Source: Okapia johnstoni
Taxonomy: Eukaryota > Chordata > Mammalia > Artiodactyla > Giraffidae
Assembly: GCA_024291935.2 (NCBI GenBank)
Contig: CM044320.1
Coordinates: 47,062,001 to 47,126,000, forward strand
DNA: 64,000 bases
Direction: 5' to 3'
Shown here: piece after piece, positions 55,285-64,000 of the stretch
Layout of the letters: each line of letters opens with the position of its first letter
Numbering within the stretch: position 1 is the stretch's first letter
Made by a program: the position numbers and the translations under genes
Notes under the pieces: model-generated
The model's input: only the letters and a program-made list of their open reading frames with translations
The model's database searches: none
Told to the model about the DNA's origin: nothing

Positions 55285-55858
55285 GTATCTAATGGGCCCT
55301 AAGATTCCCACTCCCTCATTTGCATGTGTTGTAAAATAATCTGCTCTTGGCTGTGGGAGGAACCTATGAATATGATGGGTTAGCCACTCCTTTGGTTACG
55401 ATGGTGAGTCACTCCTGTGATCAAGTTGTATAGTATATAAGAGTCTATCTTAGCACACTGGGCCAGAGGAAGGATGAAAATCAGTGAGATATGCTCCTAC
55501 TGACCTCAAAGTAAGCAACTCTCATGTTTCTGAAGGGGGCTTTGTGACAGGAACAGTAGGTGACTCTGGCACCAAGAGCAGCCCCCAGTTGATGGCCAAT
55601 AAGAATCAGAGACCTCAGTCCTACAACTGCAAGATATTGAATTCTTCCAACAGTCCGATGATCTTGGTAAAGAACGCTGAGCCCCAGAAAGGAATGTAAT
55701 CCATTCAACATCTTGACTTCAGCCTTGCGAATCGATAATCCAGCCAGCCTGTACATGGACTTCTGACCTCCAGAAACTGAGATAATAATAGTATTGTTTT
55801 AAAATTCCAAAATGTTGGTAATTTATTACATGTCAATAGAAAACTAATACAAAAGGAA
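55285..55858 (+). mobile_element. MLT1: MLT1-like (ERVL-MaLR) solo LTR
   Basis: Words 'ggaacctatgaatatgatgggttagccactcc', 'cagtcctacaactgcaagatattgaattcttccaacag', 'cttctgacctccagaaactgagataataatag' and the end 'ttggtaatttattacatgtcaatagaaaactaatac' fit a plus-strand MaLR LTR. Opposed open frames within it (71 and 91 codons) are incidental. The subfamily is not certain. Confidence 0.7.
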
Positions 55859-56384
55859 ACACCAGAGACAGAGAGATTAGTTGGGTTATCAGAATAGTCC
55901 AGACCAAAATGGGAAGGATCTATATTAATATTGAGTCTATTTGGATGGAGATGATGTGAGCATTGAAAAAAGATTTATTAAGAAAGTAGACAAAATAACA
56001 ATCACTCACTACATGTTAGCCTGGCATATCCCAGAGTGACCTGAAGGATTTCGAGTAAACCTTGATGGCTTTAACTAAATTGGGTAAAGTGGAGGTGAGA
56101 AAAGTTTTATTTGGAAATTAATGAGCTCAGTTTGGGATTATAATGGACAGGTTGGCAGTTGAGCGAAAAATGGTCATAATTATTTCCCTATCCATACTTC
56201 TTTGCACTGAGACACTAGCACCAAGAAGTGGAATCTATTCCATCCCTCTTCCCACACCTCGTGAATCTGGGCTGGCGTTGAGGCTTACATTGGCCAATAC
56301 GAGGCAGAGGAAGTAATGATGGGCCACTTCTAAGTCTAGGCATCAAGAGGCCCTGAACACTTCACTTCTTTCTCTTGGTCAATA
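55859..56384. other. unique sequence, nothing recognised
   Basis: Nothing assignable seen. Confidence 0.45.
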
Positions 56385-56530
56385 GCTATCCCCATTTTAC
56401 AGATAAAGAAATGGAGATTCCTGAGTTTTAAAAGCTGCTCAAGATCACTCAACACATACATTGAAGAGCCAGGGTTCAAACCTGGTTTTCTAACGCAAAG
56501 CCTTTTTCACTTTCCACTCACTCCCACATC
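56385..56530 (-). mobile_element. MIR: MIR remnant
   Basis: Reversed MIR: 'ccccattttacagataaagaaatggagattcctgag' then 'agagccagggttcaaacctggttttctaac'. Confidence 0.75.
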
Positions 56531-57805
56531 CCAGGTGAAGTTCTTTTCACATGTACAACTGAGTTCAGTCCTCACCACTCTGTGAGGTATTACTCATCAT
56601 TTTAAAACTTCCTATGTCTTATGAAGCTTTATGTTTGTCCTTTGCAACATGTTTTTGTACAGATATATATCACCCTGTCTAAAATCCCACGGACACCCCT
56701 CCGCATAGTCCAAGAAATAGGGCAGGACCAGACAGGGTTATGCTTCCAAGTGAGTCACGCTAACCTGTCTTGTCATTAGAAATGGCTCCTAGTCTTTATC
56801 TGCCCACAACCTCTAATTAATGATCATTTAACTGTACTGTCAACTCTGCTTAAATCTGAGTGATACCAGTCGTTTCTTCCTTGGGCCAGCCAATAGCAAA
56901 TGGGGAAGGCATTCATGCATGCCATTGTCCGGGTGGCTCTGGGCCTATAGCAGCCCAGTTTAATGGGCATTCAGAGCTCATTAGGGAGGAAACACATCGG
57001 GAGTGACCGCTCCGGTGCCACACGTTGCAACTAATAGCCCTGCCGAACAGAATCGTTTCTGTTTCTGCTCACTTGTTGTGAAATCCTTTCAATGTCAACA
57101 AGTGGTCGTGTCGGCGGGAGCCCGCCATCCTGCCCAGCAGTTTTATCCGTTGCTCTCCTGAGCCAGACTGTGTCCTCCTCCATTGTCTGGTCCCACAAAG
57201 GAGCATGAGCAATCACAAAGCCTTCACAGCCATTCATCATCAGCTCACCGATTCTGCGGGCAAGACTGCCCACCAAAGTGTGGGCCCATCCGTGGGCCTG
57301 GCATGTGTGGTTCCCGAGGCAGGACACGAGGCCTGTGGCGCCTTGCTTGGGGATCCAAATAGCACAGATGTATAAGGTTTGATTTCCCTACCTGAGAGAC
57401 CACCAAAATGACAATGTAATGTACAGAGTTGCGCTCAGAAGGTTCTAAGAGCATAAAAGGAAAATTGCAGGTGTGGCAAGATTGGGTTATTCTCTCATCT
57501 GGAAAAGAAAGTGAACTCTGATCAAGGGGGATATTGCATCCAATAAGTAGGTCTATCTATGCAAAGGATATATATCCTTTTATTCAGAAATAACTTGGTC
57601 CATTTGCCCAGTACATAGAAATGAAAGTTGTCTATAAAATGTCATGCAAACTTTCTAACACATATTATTAGGTTTTTAGAAAGATAAGATGATACTTTTG
57701 TTTGTGCAATGTTCTGATAACCAGGTGGTCATATTTGCCTGAAATACAAATGCTCTAAAAAAAAAACTATCCTCCAAATACAGCCTCTCATACATTGGAA
57801 ACATG
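56531..57805. other. unique block with a CpG-rich core
   Basis: No repeats recognised. The core at about 56990-57345 is CpG-rich; see the separate entry. To its left, 'cctctaattaatgatcatttaactg' (about 56811-56835) holds homeodomain-type TAAT words. An exact 18-bp palindrome AAAGGATATATATCCTTT lies at 57563-57580. Confidence 0.5.
56990..57345. promoter_or_regulatory. CpG-rich unique segment, candidate regulatory element
   Basis: I count about 17 CpGs in roughly 355 bp at about 56% G+C by eye, which puts observed/expected CpG near 0.6 in a region otherwise CpG-poor. The sequence is non-repetitive. A minus-strand open frame of 98 codons (57031-57327) covers most of it, and a second (57245-57454, 69 codons) overlaps; no family was recognised in either. 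It could be a small CpG island, an enhancer or, less likely, an exon. Confidence 0.35.
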
Positions 57806-58020
57806 ATTTTTTAAACTTATCATTGAATTGTAGTTGATTTACCATGTTGTGTTAATTTCAGGTGTACAGCAAAGTGATACAGATATCACTTTACTTTTTC
57901 CAGATTCTTTTTCATTATAGGCTGTTACAAGATATTGAATACAAGATACAGTAAGTCCTTGTTGTTTATTCTATATATAGTATTGTATACCTGCTAATCA
58001 AAAAGTCCCAGTTTACTCCT
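57806..58020 (-). mobile_element. L1_BT: artiodactyl L1 3' UTR fragment
   Basis: Reversed L1 3' end from 'ttttttaaacttatcattgaattgtagttgatttaccatgttgtgtt' to 'cctgctaatcaaaaagtcccagt'. Confidence 0.85.
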
Positions 58021-59289
58021 CAAAAAATGCTTTCTATTTTAACTCAAAGAATAAAATTTCCTGTCCTTAGATGTAATTCTTTATCCTTTCCCAAAAAAGT
58101 GTCTACTATAATTCAGTCTGTACTTGACAAACTAGGCAACAGTCAAAGTGATAAAGATCCTCTCAGCTCACTGTCTAAACCCCAGGACTGGCCACTGTAT
58201 GCCTTCTGTGTCCAGCTTCTGTATATGGTTCTATATTTACTTATTCTTTAATCCAGACCCTATTAGATTTCTGAATTGTTAGTTTTTGTGTCTGAATTCC
58301 TTGCTAGACTGAGAGTTGCTAGAAAGCTGTTTCTAGTTCTTGCTCATCTTAGGTGACTCAGCGCATGTCAAAGAGTAGATGCTCAATGATAATTTGTTGA
58401 AGTAGTCAATGTCACTGTCAACAAGTGCACATATGCCTTTGCATTTTCAGCCTAGAGGTACCACAAAAAGTGATCAGGCTGTTAAATATTTTGGAGCATT
58501 ACCTCTATTGCACACTGAAAGTCTGGGACTTTTGGATGTATGGTTAGGTAAATATCACCTCCTGATCGAAATACTTGGAGTAAGAGGAGCAAGTTTTTTA
58601 ATATCCATGTTCTGACACGCAGTATGTCCCCAAATTTTTTGGTGCTTTCCTGCAATGTGGTTCCTCTTTACAGTTATCTGTTGTTGTTTTCACCATCATC
58701 ATAGTTTCCAATAATTGAGCCCATATTCTATGCCAGTCACAGACTAGTAGCTAGTCTTTGCTTATTCAAATCCTCCCAGCCGCTTTTATTAATTCCATGA
58801 ATATGCAGGATAGCATGATGGTTTTGCAATCCTTCTGTGCATTATTGTAGCTGCAGCCCTTTGCAAAGGCTGTGTGTCCCTAAAATATTCTGAAATACCT
58901 CTGTGGGTATTCTGTTTCAGATACTGAAGACATATTAAAAGGGAAGGGACTCGTCTTTTCTAATGGGCCACTCTGGTTTTCCTTGTGGTGCTTTTCTCAT
59001 TTGGCACTTTTGAAAGATCATTGATTCACAAATGGGTTTTACTTCTGTGGGTGAAGACACATAATGCCAAGGTTAAGCATATGACCCTTGCTCCTTTTTA
59101 AGGTGAGCAATGACATATGTTAGTTTTGAAAAGAAGTGCCCAAATGGTGACTAAAAACTCAGACTTTGAAGTGCTTTTACACTTAATAAAATAAAAAATA
59201 TATATATGAACTCATTGTGCTTTCCTTTTTAATTTTTTTTTTTTTTTAGTATCCATAGTAGATTAACTCTGACCTTCACAAGTGCAGTT
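58021..59289. other. mostly unique, probable L2 tail at about 58180-58405
   Basis: 58330-58405 ('ttgctcatcttaggtgactcagcgcatgtcaaagagtagatgctcaatgataatttgttga') resembles an L2 3' end. Long T-run at 59236-59252. The remainder is unassigned. Confidence 0.45.
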
Positions 59290-59465
59290 TGGTTACAAAT
59301 GCTTTATATAAATTATCCCACTTAACCCTTCTAAGGATCCTATGTAATAAATCTTACTATTATCTCTATTTTTTGTACATGAAAAATTGAGGTTTAGGTA
59401 AGTTAACCAGTCTGCCCAAGGTTAGGGAGTTAGAAGGTCATGGAACCAGGATTCAAGCCTCTTTC
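59290..59465 (-). mobile_element. MIR: MIR remnant
   Basis: Reversed MIR: 'attatcccacttaacccttctaaggatcctatg', 'gaaaaattgaggtttaggtaagttaaccagtctgcccaaggttagg', 'aaccaggattcaagcc'. Confidence 0.7.
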
Positions 59466-59469
59466 TAGG

Positions 59470-59885
59470 TTTTTTAAAATTTTAAATTAAAAAAGAATTT
59501 TTAATTACAAAAATTTGTAATTGAAGTATAGTTACTTTAGAATGTTACATAAGTTACAGGTGTACAGTATAGCGATTCACAAATTTTAAAGATTATTCTC
59601 CATTTATGATTATTATAAAATATTGTTTATATTCCTCATGTTAAAAATATATCCTTGCAGCTTATTTTATACCTAATAATTTGTAACTCTTAATCTCCCA
59701 CCACTGTAGTGGCCTTTCCCCGCTTCCCTCTCCCTACTGGTAACCACTAGTTTGTTCTTTGTACCTAGGTCTCCTTTTCTGTTATATTCACCAGTTTGTT
59801 GTATTTTTTAGACTCCACATGTAAGTGATGTCCTAAAGTATTTACCTTTCTCTGTCTGACTTATCTCACTTAGCATAATGTAGGA
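59470..59885 (-). mobile_element. L1: L1 3' region, older copy
   Basis: Reversed L1 3' region: 'ttgaagtatagttactttagaatgttacataagttacaggtgtacag', 'actggtaaccactagtttgttctttgtacc', 'actccacatgtaagtgatgtcc', 'gtctgacttatctcacttagcataatgt'. Confidence 0.8.
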
Positions 59886-59912
59886 CTTGTGTCCTTGAGA
59901 AGAGTATATGTC

Positions 59913-59940
59913 TCCATTAGGAAGCTTCCATTAGGAAGCT
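59913..59940 (+). repeat. exact 14-bp tandem duplication
   Basis: TCCATTAGGAAGCT occurs twice in direct succession (59913-59926 and 59927-59940). Confidence 0.97.
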
Positions 59941-60034
59941 GTGGCTGAAGTTTAAACTTGTCTTGCATTTTTGGTCTGTCACAGATGGAAATGTCCTCAA
60001 GTCTCTTGCAGTGCCAGAACTCCATGTCCATGTG

Positions 60035-60245
60035 TTTACGTGCTCAGTTGTGTTCAACTCTTTGTGACCCCATGGACTATAACCCGCCAGGCTCCTCTGT
60101 CCATGGAATTTTGGAGGCAAGAATACTGGAGTGGGTTGCCATTTCCTTCTCCAGGGGATCTTCCTGACCCAGAGATCAAGCCCATGTTTCCTGTGTCTCC
60201 TACATTGCAAGTGGACATTTTACCCACTGAGCCATCAGGGAGGAT
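60035..60245 (-). mobile_element. Bov-tA: Bov-tA SINE
   Basis: Reversed Bov-tA from 'acgtgctcagttgtgttcaactctttg' to the tRNA head 'ccactgagccatcagggagg'. It contains a 'ttttggagg' variant where copies usually read 'ttctccagg'. Confidence 0.93.
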
Positions 60246-61360
60246 CTAGTGCCAAGAGCTACATTAGCACTATTGGTCCAGTGTTCCCAGCAGGAAGTCT
60301 TTCGGCATGTGACCTGCCATCTCCTGTTCTTCCAGCCATGTAAAAACAGCTTTTTGCCGCCTGATCACCTCTATTTTAAAATACCAGGTTCATTTTGTTT
60401 CTGTCTTACAATCCCCATGGCGTGTCCCAGAGGAAGTAATAAAGAATTGTGATTAAGAGGAGTTTTTTGTCCCATCTGCATGGGTAAGGAAGGAAGGGTT
60501 TTGCAGCACATTACTTCAGGGGACTTTAAAAAGGGTAATTGAATTGTTGAAATCAAATTTGGGGCCCCTGTCACAAATCATTACCTTGTCTTCCCTCCAT
60601 CTATCTCCTTGTTCTTCAAATTAATGCCACATACCACACACTGACCTCCATTAGCTTAATTTGGTTGAGACATTTTCCAGCCATATCATCAAGAAGAGAG
60701 AGAAAATTATGTTGTCCAGGGGACCATCTGTGGAGCACAAAATGTTCAAGAAGCAGGATTTTTTCTTCATTTTCTCATTTCTTGTTTTTGAAACTACTCT
60801 GTACACTGCTCAGGGGACTTACAAATACTAACTCAGAACATCTCTCAAATCACTGACTTGGATTTGGCACGTAAGACTGGTGTTTCTCTTGTCTAGGATG
60901 ACATTCAAAATATTCTTATCCTCAAATCTTAACACATGAGCTACACAAAAAATGATTAAGGCTTTGGCTTAATAGATGTACATAGCTCTCTAGGGCTTTA
61001 TCCTCTCTAGCATTTCACAAGAAATGCTGCAAAATAAAGCCATCTCCAAACACACCTCAACACACAATTTTTTAATGTGGACACATTAACCAGTACTGAT
61101 TCCCTCCTTCTGTAAACTAAATGGTTTTTCTAACTTCCCTGTTGGGTTGGTTATCATCAATATATTCTGAAATTAAGAAATACTGTCTATAGGTTTAATG
61201 GTTACTGTTTAATTCAGTTTAGTGTGCATTTTTGAAATATGTTCTAGGAATTATTCCAGGCCCAAAACACATAGCATGAAGAGGGAAGTCGCTTCACAAG
61301 AGTACAGGTAGAGGGATCATTTACCCACCAAAACTTCAATATGTTCAGAAACCCCTCCCT
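60246..61360. other. unique sequence, nothing recognised
   Basis: No repeat family or gene signal recognised. Confidence 0.45.
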
Positions 61361-61532
61361 AGGGATGTCCTTGGAGGTCCAGGAGTGAAAACTTCACCTT
61401 CCAATGCAGGAGGTGCAACTTCAATCCCTGGCCAGGGAGCTGGGATCCTACATGTGTCACGGCCAAAAACCCAAAACATAAACAGAAGCGATGTTATAAC
61501 AAATTCAATAAAGAATTTAAAAAATATATTAA
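61361..61532 (+). mobile_element. CHR: CHR-type tRNA-Glu SINE, degraded head
   Basis: Starts 'agggatgtccttggaggtccagg', continues 'cttccaatgcaggaggtgcaacttcaatccctggccagggagctgggatccta', then 'cggccaaaaacccaaaacataaacagaagcgatgttataacaaattcaataaagaattt'. This is the short CHR layout with an 'aataaag' tail. Confidence 0.8.
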
Positions 61533-62721
61533 AAGAGAACTACATTTAAATAAAAGATAAAACTCCGTCCCTAAACTCCATGTAGTCTTAGGGAGGAAGC
61601 CTGGTGAATGAAGCATATTGGAAAAGGGACAAGAGACTAGATGGTGACCCTGGTCCTTCCTTAACAAGCCATGTGACTGTACTGATGTCACTCAATCTTG
61701 ACAGATCTTAGTTTCCTCTTGTGTCAAAACAGGCTCTTGGACAAAGGTCTGGGTTTTCTGTCCATCTCCCACCAAGGACCCTCTAAATATCTTTTCCTCC
61801 AGTTCCTTATGTTTGGAAAGGCTTAGTCTAAGAAAGAACATTTATTAATGATTAACTTTTTGTTCATTAATGATTTATTTTCTATTAGAAGCATCCATAG
61901 TATTGCCAATTGAACCTGTTCATAAACATGACACCACAAAGTTGCACTGATTTGAGGATTGTTGCTGAAATGAATAAATAAATTTTTGTGTGCAAAAGCC
62001 AAACATGATCAGACATTCTCAATTCATGGCACTCTCAGGGCCTCAATTTTTTTTTTCATGATCCTCCAAGGCCAAAAAAAAATATCTAGCCATTCTGTTT
62101 ATTAAGAACTTAAATCCAAAAAATTTAGTGGGTGTTTAGGTCCACTTAGTAGCCATTTGAAGAAAAACACACCTAAACTTTTAAAATATTTTTATTTTAT
62201 TCTTATAAAACCACAGTTATGTGCCTGTTGAGCACAGTACCCCTTAGAAAATCTTGAAATCAGATCTGTAAACATATTTTTAATACATAATGATAAATTC
62301 TTTTTTGTCCCACATTGATTTTCACATGGCCCTCACTTGCTTTTTATTGTAGCACTTACAGAAAACTCACTTTCACACATAGGATGTTATCAAAAGAAAT
62401 GTAGCACAATTTAATGTTGAAATTGTGGACTGTCTTGAAGTAAAAATTCCCTGATGTCTGTACTTACGTTTTCCAGAAATATAGAAATCCCTTCAGGATT
62501 ATCTATGAGTTCACTGAGGCCCCTTCAGGCCCCATTCACTCCTGTAGCCCTTAATATATAGTCTAGGAACCATAGAACTAGGCAATTTCATCATAGCCAA
62601 ATGCTTAATTTTCACTAGAATTTCTTAAAATTATGAAAAGAGCTCAGTGAAGTCATTATGACTTTCAGAGACCCTCAAGTCAGGAACCACTAGACCAGAG
62701 AGTCTAAAACTCTACAAAGTC
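61533..62721. other. unique sequence, nothing recognised
   Basis: T- and A-runs occur at 62048-62057 and 62072-62082. No repeat family or gene signal recognised. Confidence 0.45.
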
Positions 62722-62848
62722 TTTTTTTTTTTTGACTAGCAAACACTTTATTGCTTGACTCATACATATATTTTAAAACAAATTAAAGACCAAATTTATC
62801 AAATAAGAAGATTCATCATATCCCTAACTTTGGATGCTGGATTATCTT
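62722..62848 (-). pseudogene. 3' end of a processed retrocopy, source gene unknown
   Basis: Read on the minus strand: a short coding tail ending in PASKVRDMMNLLI and a TGA stop (62799-62801), then a 3' UTR of about 65 nt, an AATAAA signal (reverse at 62747-62752), 13 nt later a poly(A) of 12 (T12 at 62722-62733). This order is that of a reverse-transcribed mRNA. The 5' part is cut off at about 62846 by an L1-like T-run and fragment ('tttttaattgaagtatagttg'), itself interrupted by BovB. The source gene was not recognised. The very short 3' UTR would suit a small housekeeping protein, but that is a guess. Confidence 0.5.
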
Positions 62849-62870
62849 TTTTAATTGAAGTATAGTTGTG
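62846..62870 (-). mobile_element. L1_BT: tiny L1 3' end fragment
   Basis: T-run followed by 'aattgaagtatagttg', the first bases of the reversed ruminant L1 3' UTR, cut by the BovB start. Confidence 0.6.
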
Positions 62871-62874
62871 TGGA

Positions 62875-63025
62875 GCTGGAGTGACTGTGAGGAGATACCC
62901 CACATTCAAGGGCAGAGAAGCCCCAGCAAGATGGTAGTCACTGTAGCAGCGGCTGCAAGGTGCTGGAGTGACTTTGAGGAGATACCCCACATCCAAGGGC
63001 AAAGGAGAAGTCCCAGCAAGATGGT
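62875..63025 (+). repeat. two 87-bp leader monomers of BovB
   Basis: The units share 'gctggagtgact', 'gaggagataccccacat', 'caagggca' and 'cccagcaagatggt', with the second unit slightly expanded ('aaaggagaagt'). Tandem 5' monomers are a known layout of some LINE promoters; promoter function here is inferred. Confidence 0.85.
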
Positions 63026-63174
63026 GGGAGGGGCGAAATTGCATTTAGAATGAAACCCCATACCCGCCAGAGAAGTTCAGAGGGCTCAAACAAACCTTAG
63101 TGCATGAGGACCCATGGACTGCTGCAGGGGCAGGGGCTTTTGGTGCTGCTGACTTGGGTATGGCATAAGCCCTC

Positions 63175-63657
63175 TTGGAGGGGGTCACCATAGAGCCATC
63201 AGAACTTACACAGGACTGGGAAACAGACTCTTGGAGGGCACAAATAGAACCTTGTGCCACCAAGGCCCAGGAGAAAGGAGCAATGACCCCTCAAGAGACT
63301 GACCCAGACAGGCCCATGAGTGTCCAGGAGTCTGGCAGAGGCGTTAGTTGGCAGTGGCCTGATGCAGGGTTAGGGTCACTGAGTGTAGCAGTGCCTGCAT
63401 GGGACCTTTTGAAGAAGGTTGCCATTATCTTCATTACCTCCACCATAGTTTGGCCCCAGGTAAATAAAAGGGAGGGAACACAGCCCCACTCATCAACAGA
63501 AAATTGGATTAAAGATTTACTGAACATGGCCCTGTCCATCAGAACAAGACCTGGTTTCCCCCTCAGTCAGTCTCTCTCATCAGGAAGCTCCCATAAGCCT
63601 CTTATCTTTCTCCATATGAGGGCAGACAGACTGAAAACCACAGTCACAGAAAACTAA
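63175..63657 (+). pseudogene. open frame of 160 codons in the BovB leader (ORF1-like)
   Basis: Open from an ATG at 63175 to a stop at 63655-63657, upstream of the endonuclease frame. The first 50 residues are acidic and polar with Glu/Thr/Gln-rich stretches. A hydrophobic part follows near residues 79-95 ('DLLKKVAIIFITSTIVWP'), then a Ser-rich C-terminal region. No known domain was recognised. RTE LINEs are usually described with one large ORF and at most a short, poorly conserved upstream ORF, so this could be that upstream ORF or leader sequence that happens to be open. Its frame runs out just before the coding region that starts near 63711. Confidence 0.5.
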
Positions 63658-63710
63658 CCAATCTAATCACATGGACCACAGCCTTGTCTAACTCAGTGAA
63701 ACTATGAGCC

Positions 63711-63941
63711 ATGCTGAGTAGGGCCACCCAAGACGGACGGGTTGTGGTGGAGAGTTCTGACAAAGCATGGTCCACTGGAGAAGGGAATGGCAAACCACTT
63801 CAGTATTCTTGCCTTGAGAAATCCATGAACGGTATGAAAAGGAAAAAAGATAGGACACTGAAAAATGAACTCCCCAGGTCAGTAGGTGCTCAATATGCTA
63901 CTGGAGATCAGTGGAGAAATAACTCCAGAAAGAAAGAATAA
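63711..63941 (+). pseudogene. BovB polyprotein N-terminus, frame broken after 76 codons
   Basis: Corresponds to the first 80 or so residues of the frame at 49123, sharing 'WSTGEG', 'KPLQYSCLE' and 'ELPRSVGA' segments. A stop at 63939-63941 follows an indel in the A-rich 'agaaagaaagaataaag' stretch (about 63928-63945), where the 49.1-kb copy reads 'agaaagaatgaagg'. The endonuclease core lies beyond the window end. Confidence 0.85.
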
Positions 63942-64000
63942 AGAGATGGAGCCAAAGCAAAAACAACACACATTTGTGGACATGGCTGGTGATGGAAGTA

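Larger units (their letters stand above)
62871..64000 (+). mobile_element. BovB: BovB LINE with its 5' leader, runs off the window
   Basis: Begins with two tandem monomers of 87-bp period ('gctggagtgact', from 62875 and from 62962). It continues through the leader ('gaaaccccatacccgccagagaag', 'ggtatggcataagccctcttggagg', 'acctccaccatagtttggcccc') into the start of the coding region at about 63693 ('cagtgaaactatgagccatgc', where the copy at 49109 begins). It is the only copy here with this leader, so it is potentially close to full length; its 3' half lies beyond the window. Confidence 0.9.

Noticed and set aside
1276..60245. Multiple tRNA-like heads as tRNA genes
   Set aside because: All belong to tRNA-Glu-derived SINEs (Bov-tA, CHR); they lack an intact cloverleaf and continue into SINE bodies.
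63175..63657. 160-codon frame as an independent host gene
   Set aside because: It lies in the BovB leader directly upstream of the BovB coding start; treated as part of the LINE.

Overview
This window is nuclear DNA of a ruminant, almost certainly a bovid (cattle, sheep, goat or a relative). The evidence is its repeat content: nine BovB (RTE-type) LINE segments, about twenty Bov-tA/Bov-A SINEs including two Bov-A2 dimers, two cetartiodactyl CHR-type tRNA-Glu SINEs and artiodactyl L1 3' ends. Older mammalian repeats fill in between (MIR, L2, L1M, MLT1, MER5A, MER20 and three palindromic mariner remnants flanked by TA). I see no complete host gene, no functional tRNA or rRNA gene and no CRISPR array. 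The window reads as intergenic or deep-intronic DNA. Every long open frame except the few named below belongs to a LINE.

Layout. 1-15.5 kb: unique DNA sprinkled with MIRs and Bov-tA SINEs; a non-repetitive, fairly conserved-looking block lies at about 6.5-7.6 kb, and an MLT1 LTR and old L1 pieces lie at 12-15.5 kb. 15.5-17.8 kb: a damaged BovB with an internal, indel-rich tandem duplication that looks like an assembly fault. 18-25 kb: an L1 3' end split by a Bov-A2, then a run of Bov-tA copies. 25-34 kb: mostly unique; it holds the best host-gene candidate, a 166-nt open segment with good splice signals at 27885-28050. 34.5-41.3 kb: two BovB copies in opposite orientation. 41-49 kb: MIR/L2/L1 relics, a TA/CA microsatellite, MER5A and MER20. 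49.1-52.2 kb: the longest and best preserved BovB, with endonuclease and reverse transcriptase regions broken by frameshifts. 52-62 kb: old LINE and LTR relics plus a CpG-rich unique block at about 57.0-57.35 kb. 62.7-64 kb: the 3' end of a processed retrocopy, then a BovB that retains its 5' leader and runs off the window.

The recognisable parts relate to each other as autonomous and dependent retrotransposons. The BovB LINEs encode the endonuclease and reverse transcriptase, and the Bov-tA/Bov-A SINEs share the BovB 3' tail and are mobilised in trans. Target-site duplications can be read around many SINEs, so the nesting order of insertions can be followed. I did not find a convincing undescribed biological system. 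The most useful leads are the candidate exon at 27885-28050, the CpG-rich block at 57.0 kb, two head-only Bov-tA fragments (one with a perfect 12-bp target duplication), the BovB leader with an open frame, and the suspect duplication at 16.75-17.27 kb. All repeat family names come from recall of consensus features and were not checked by search; boundaries of old repeats are approximate.
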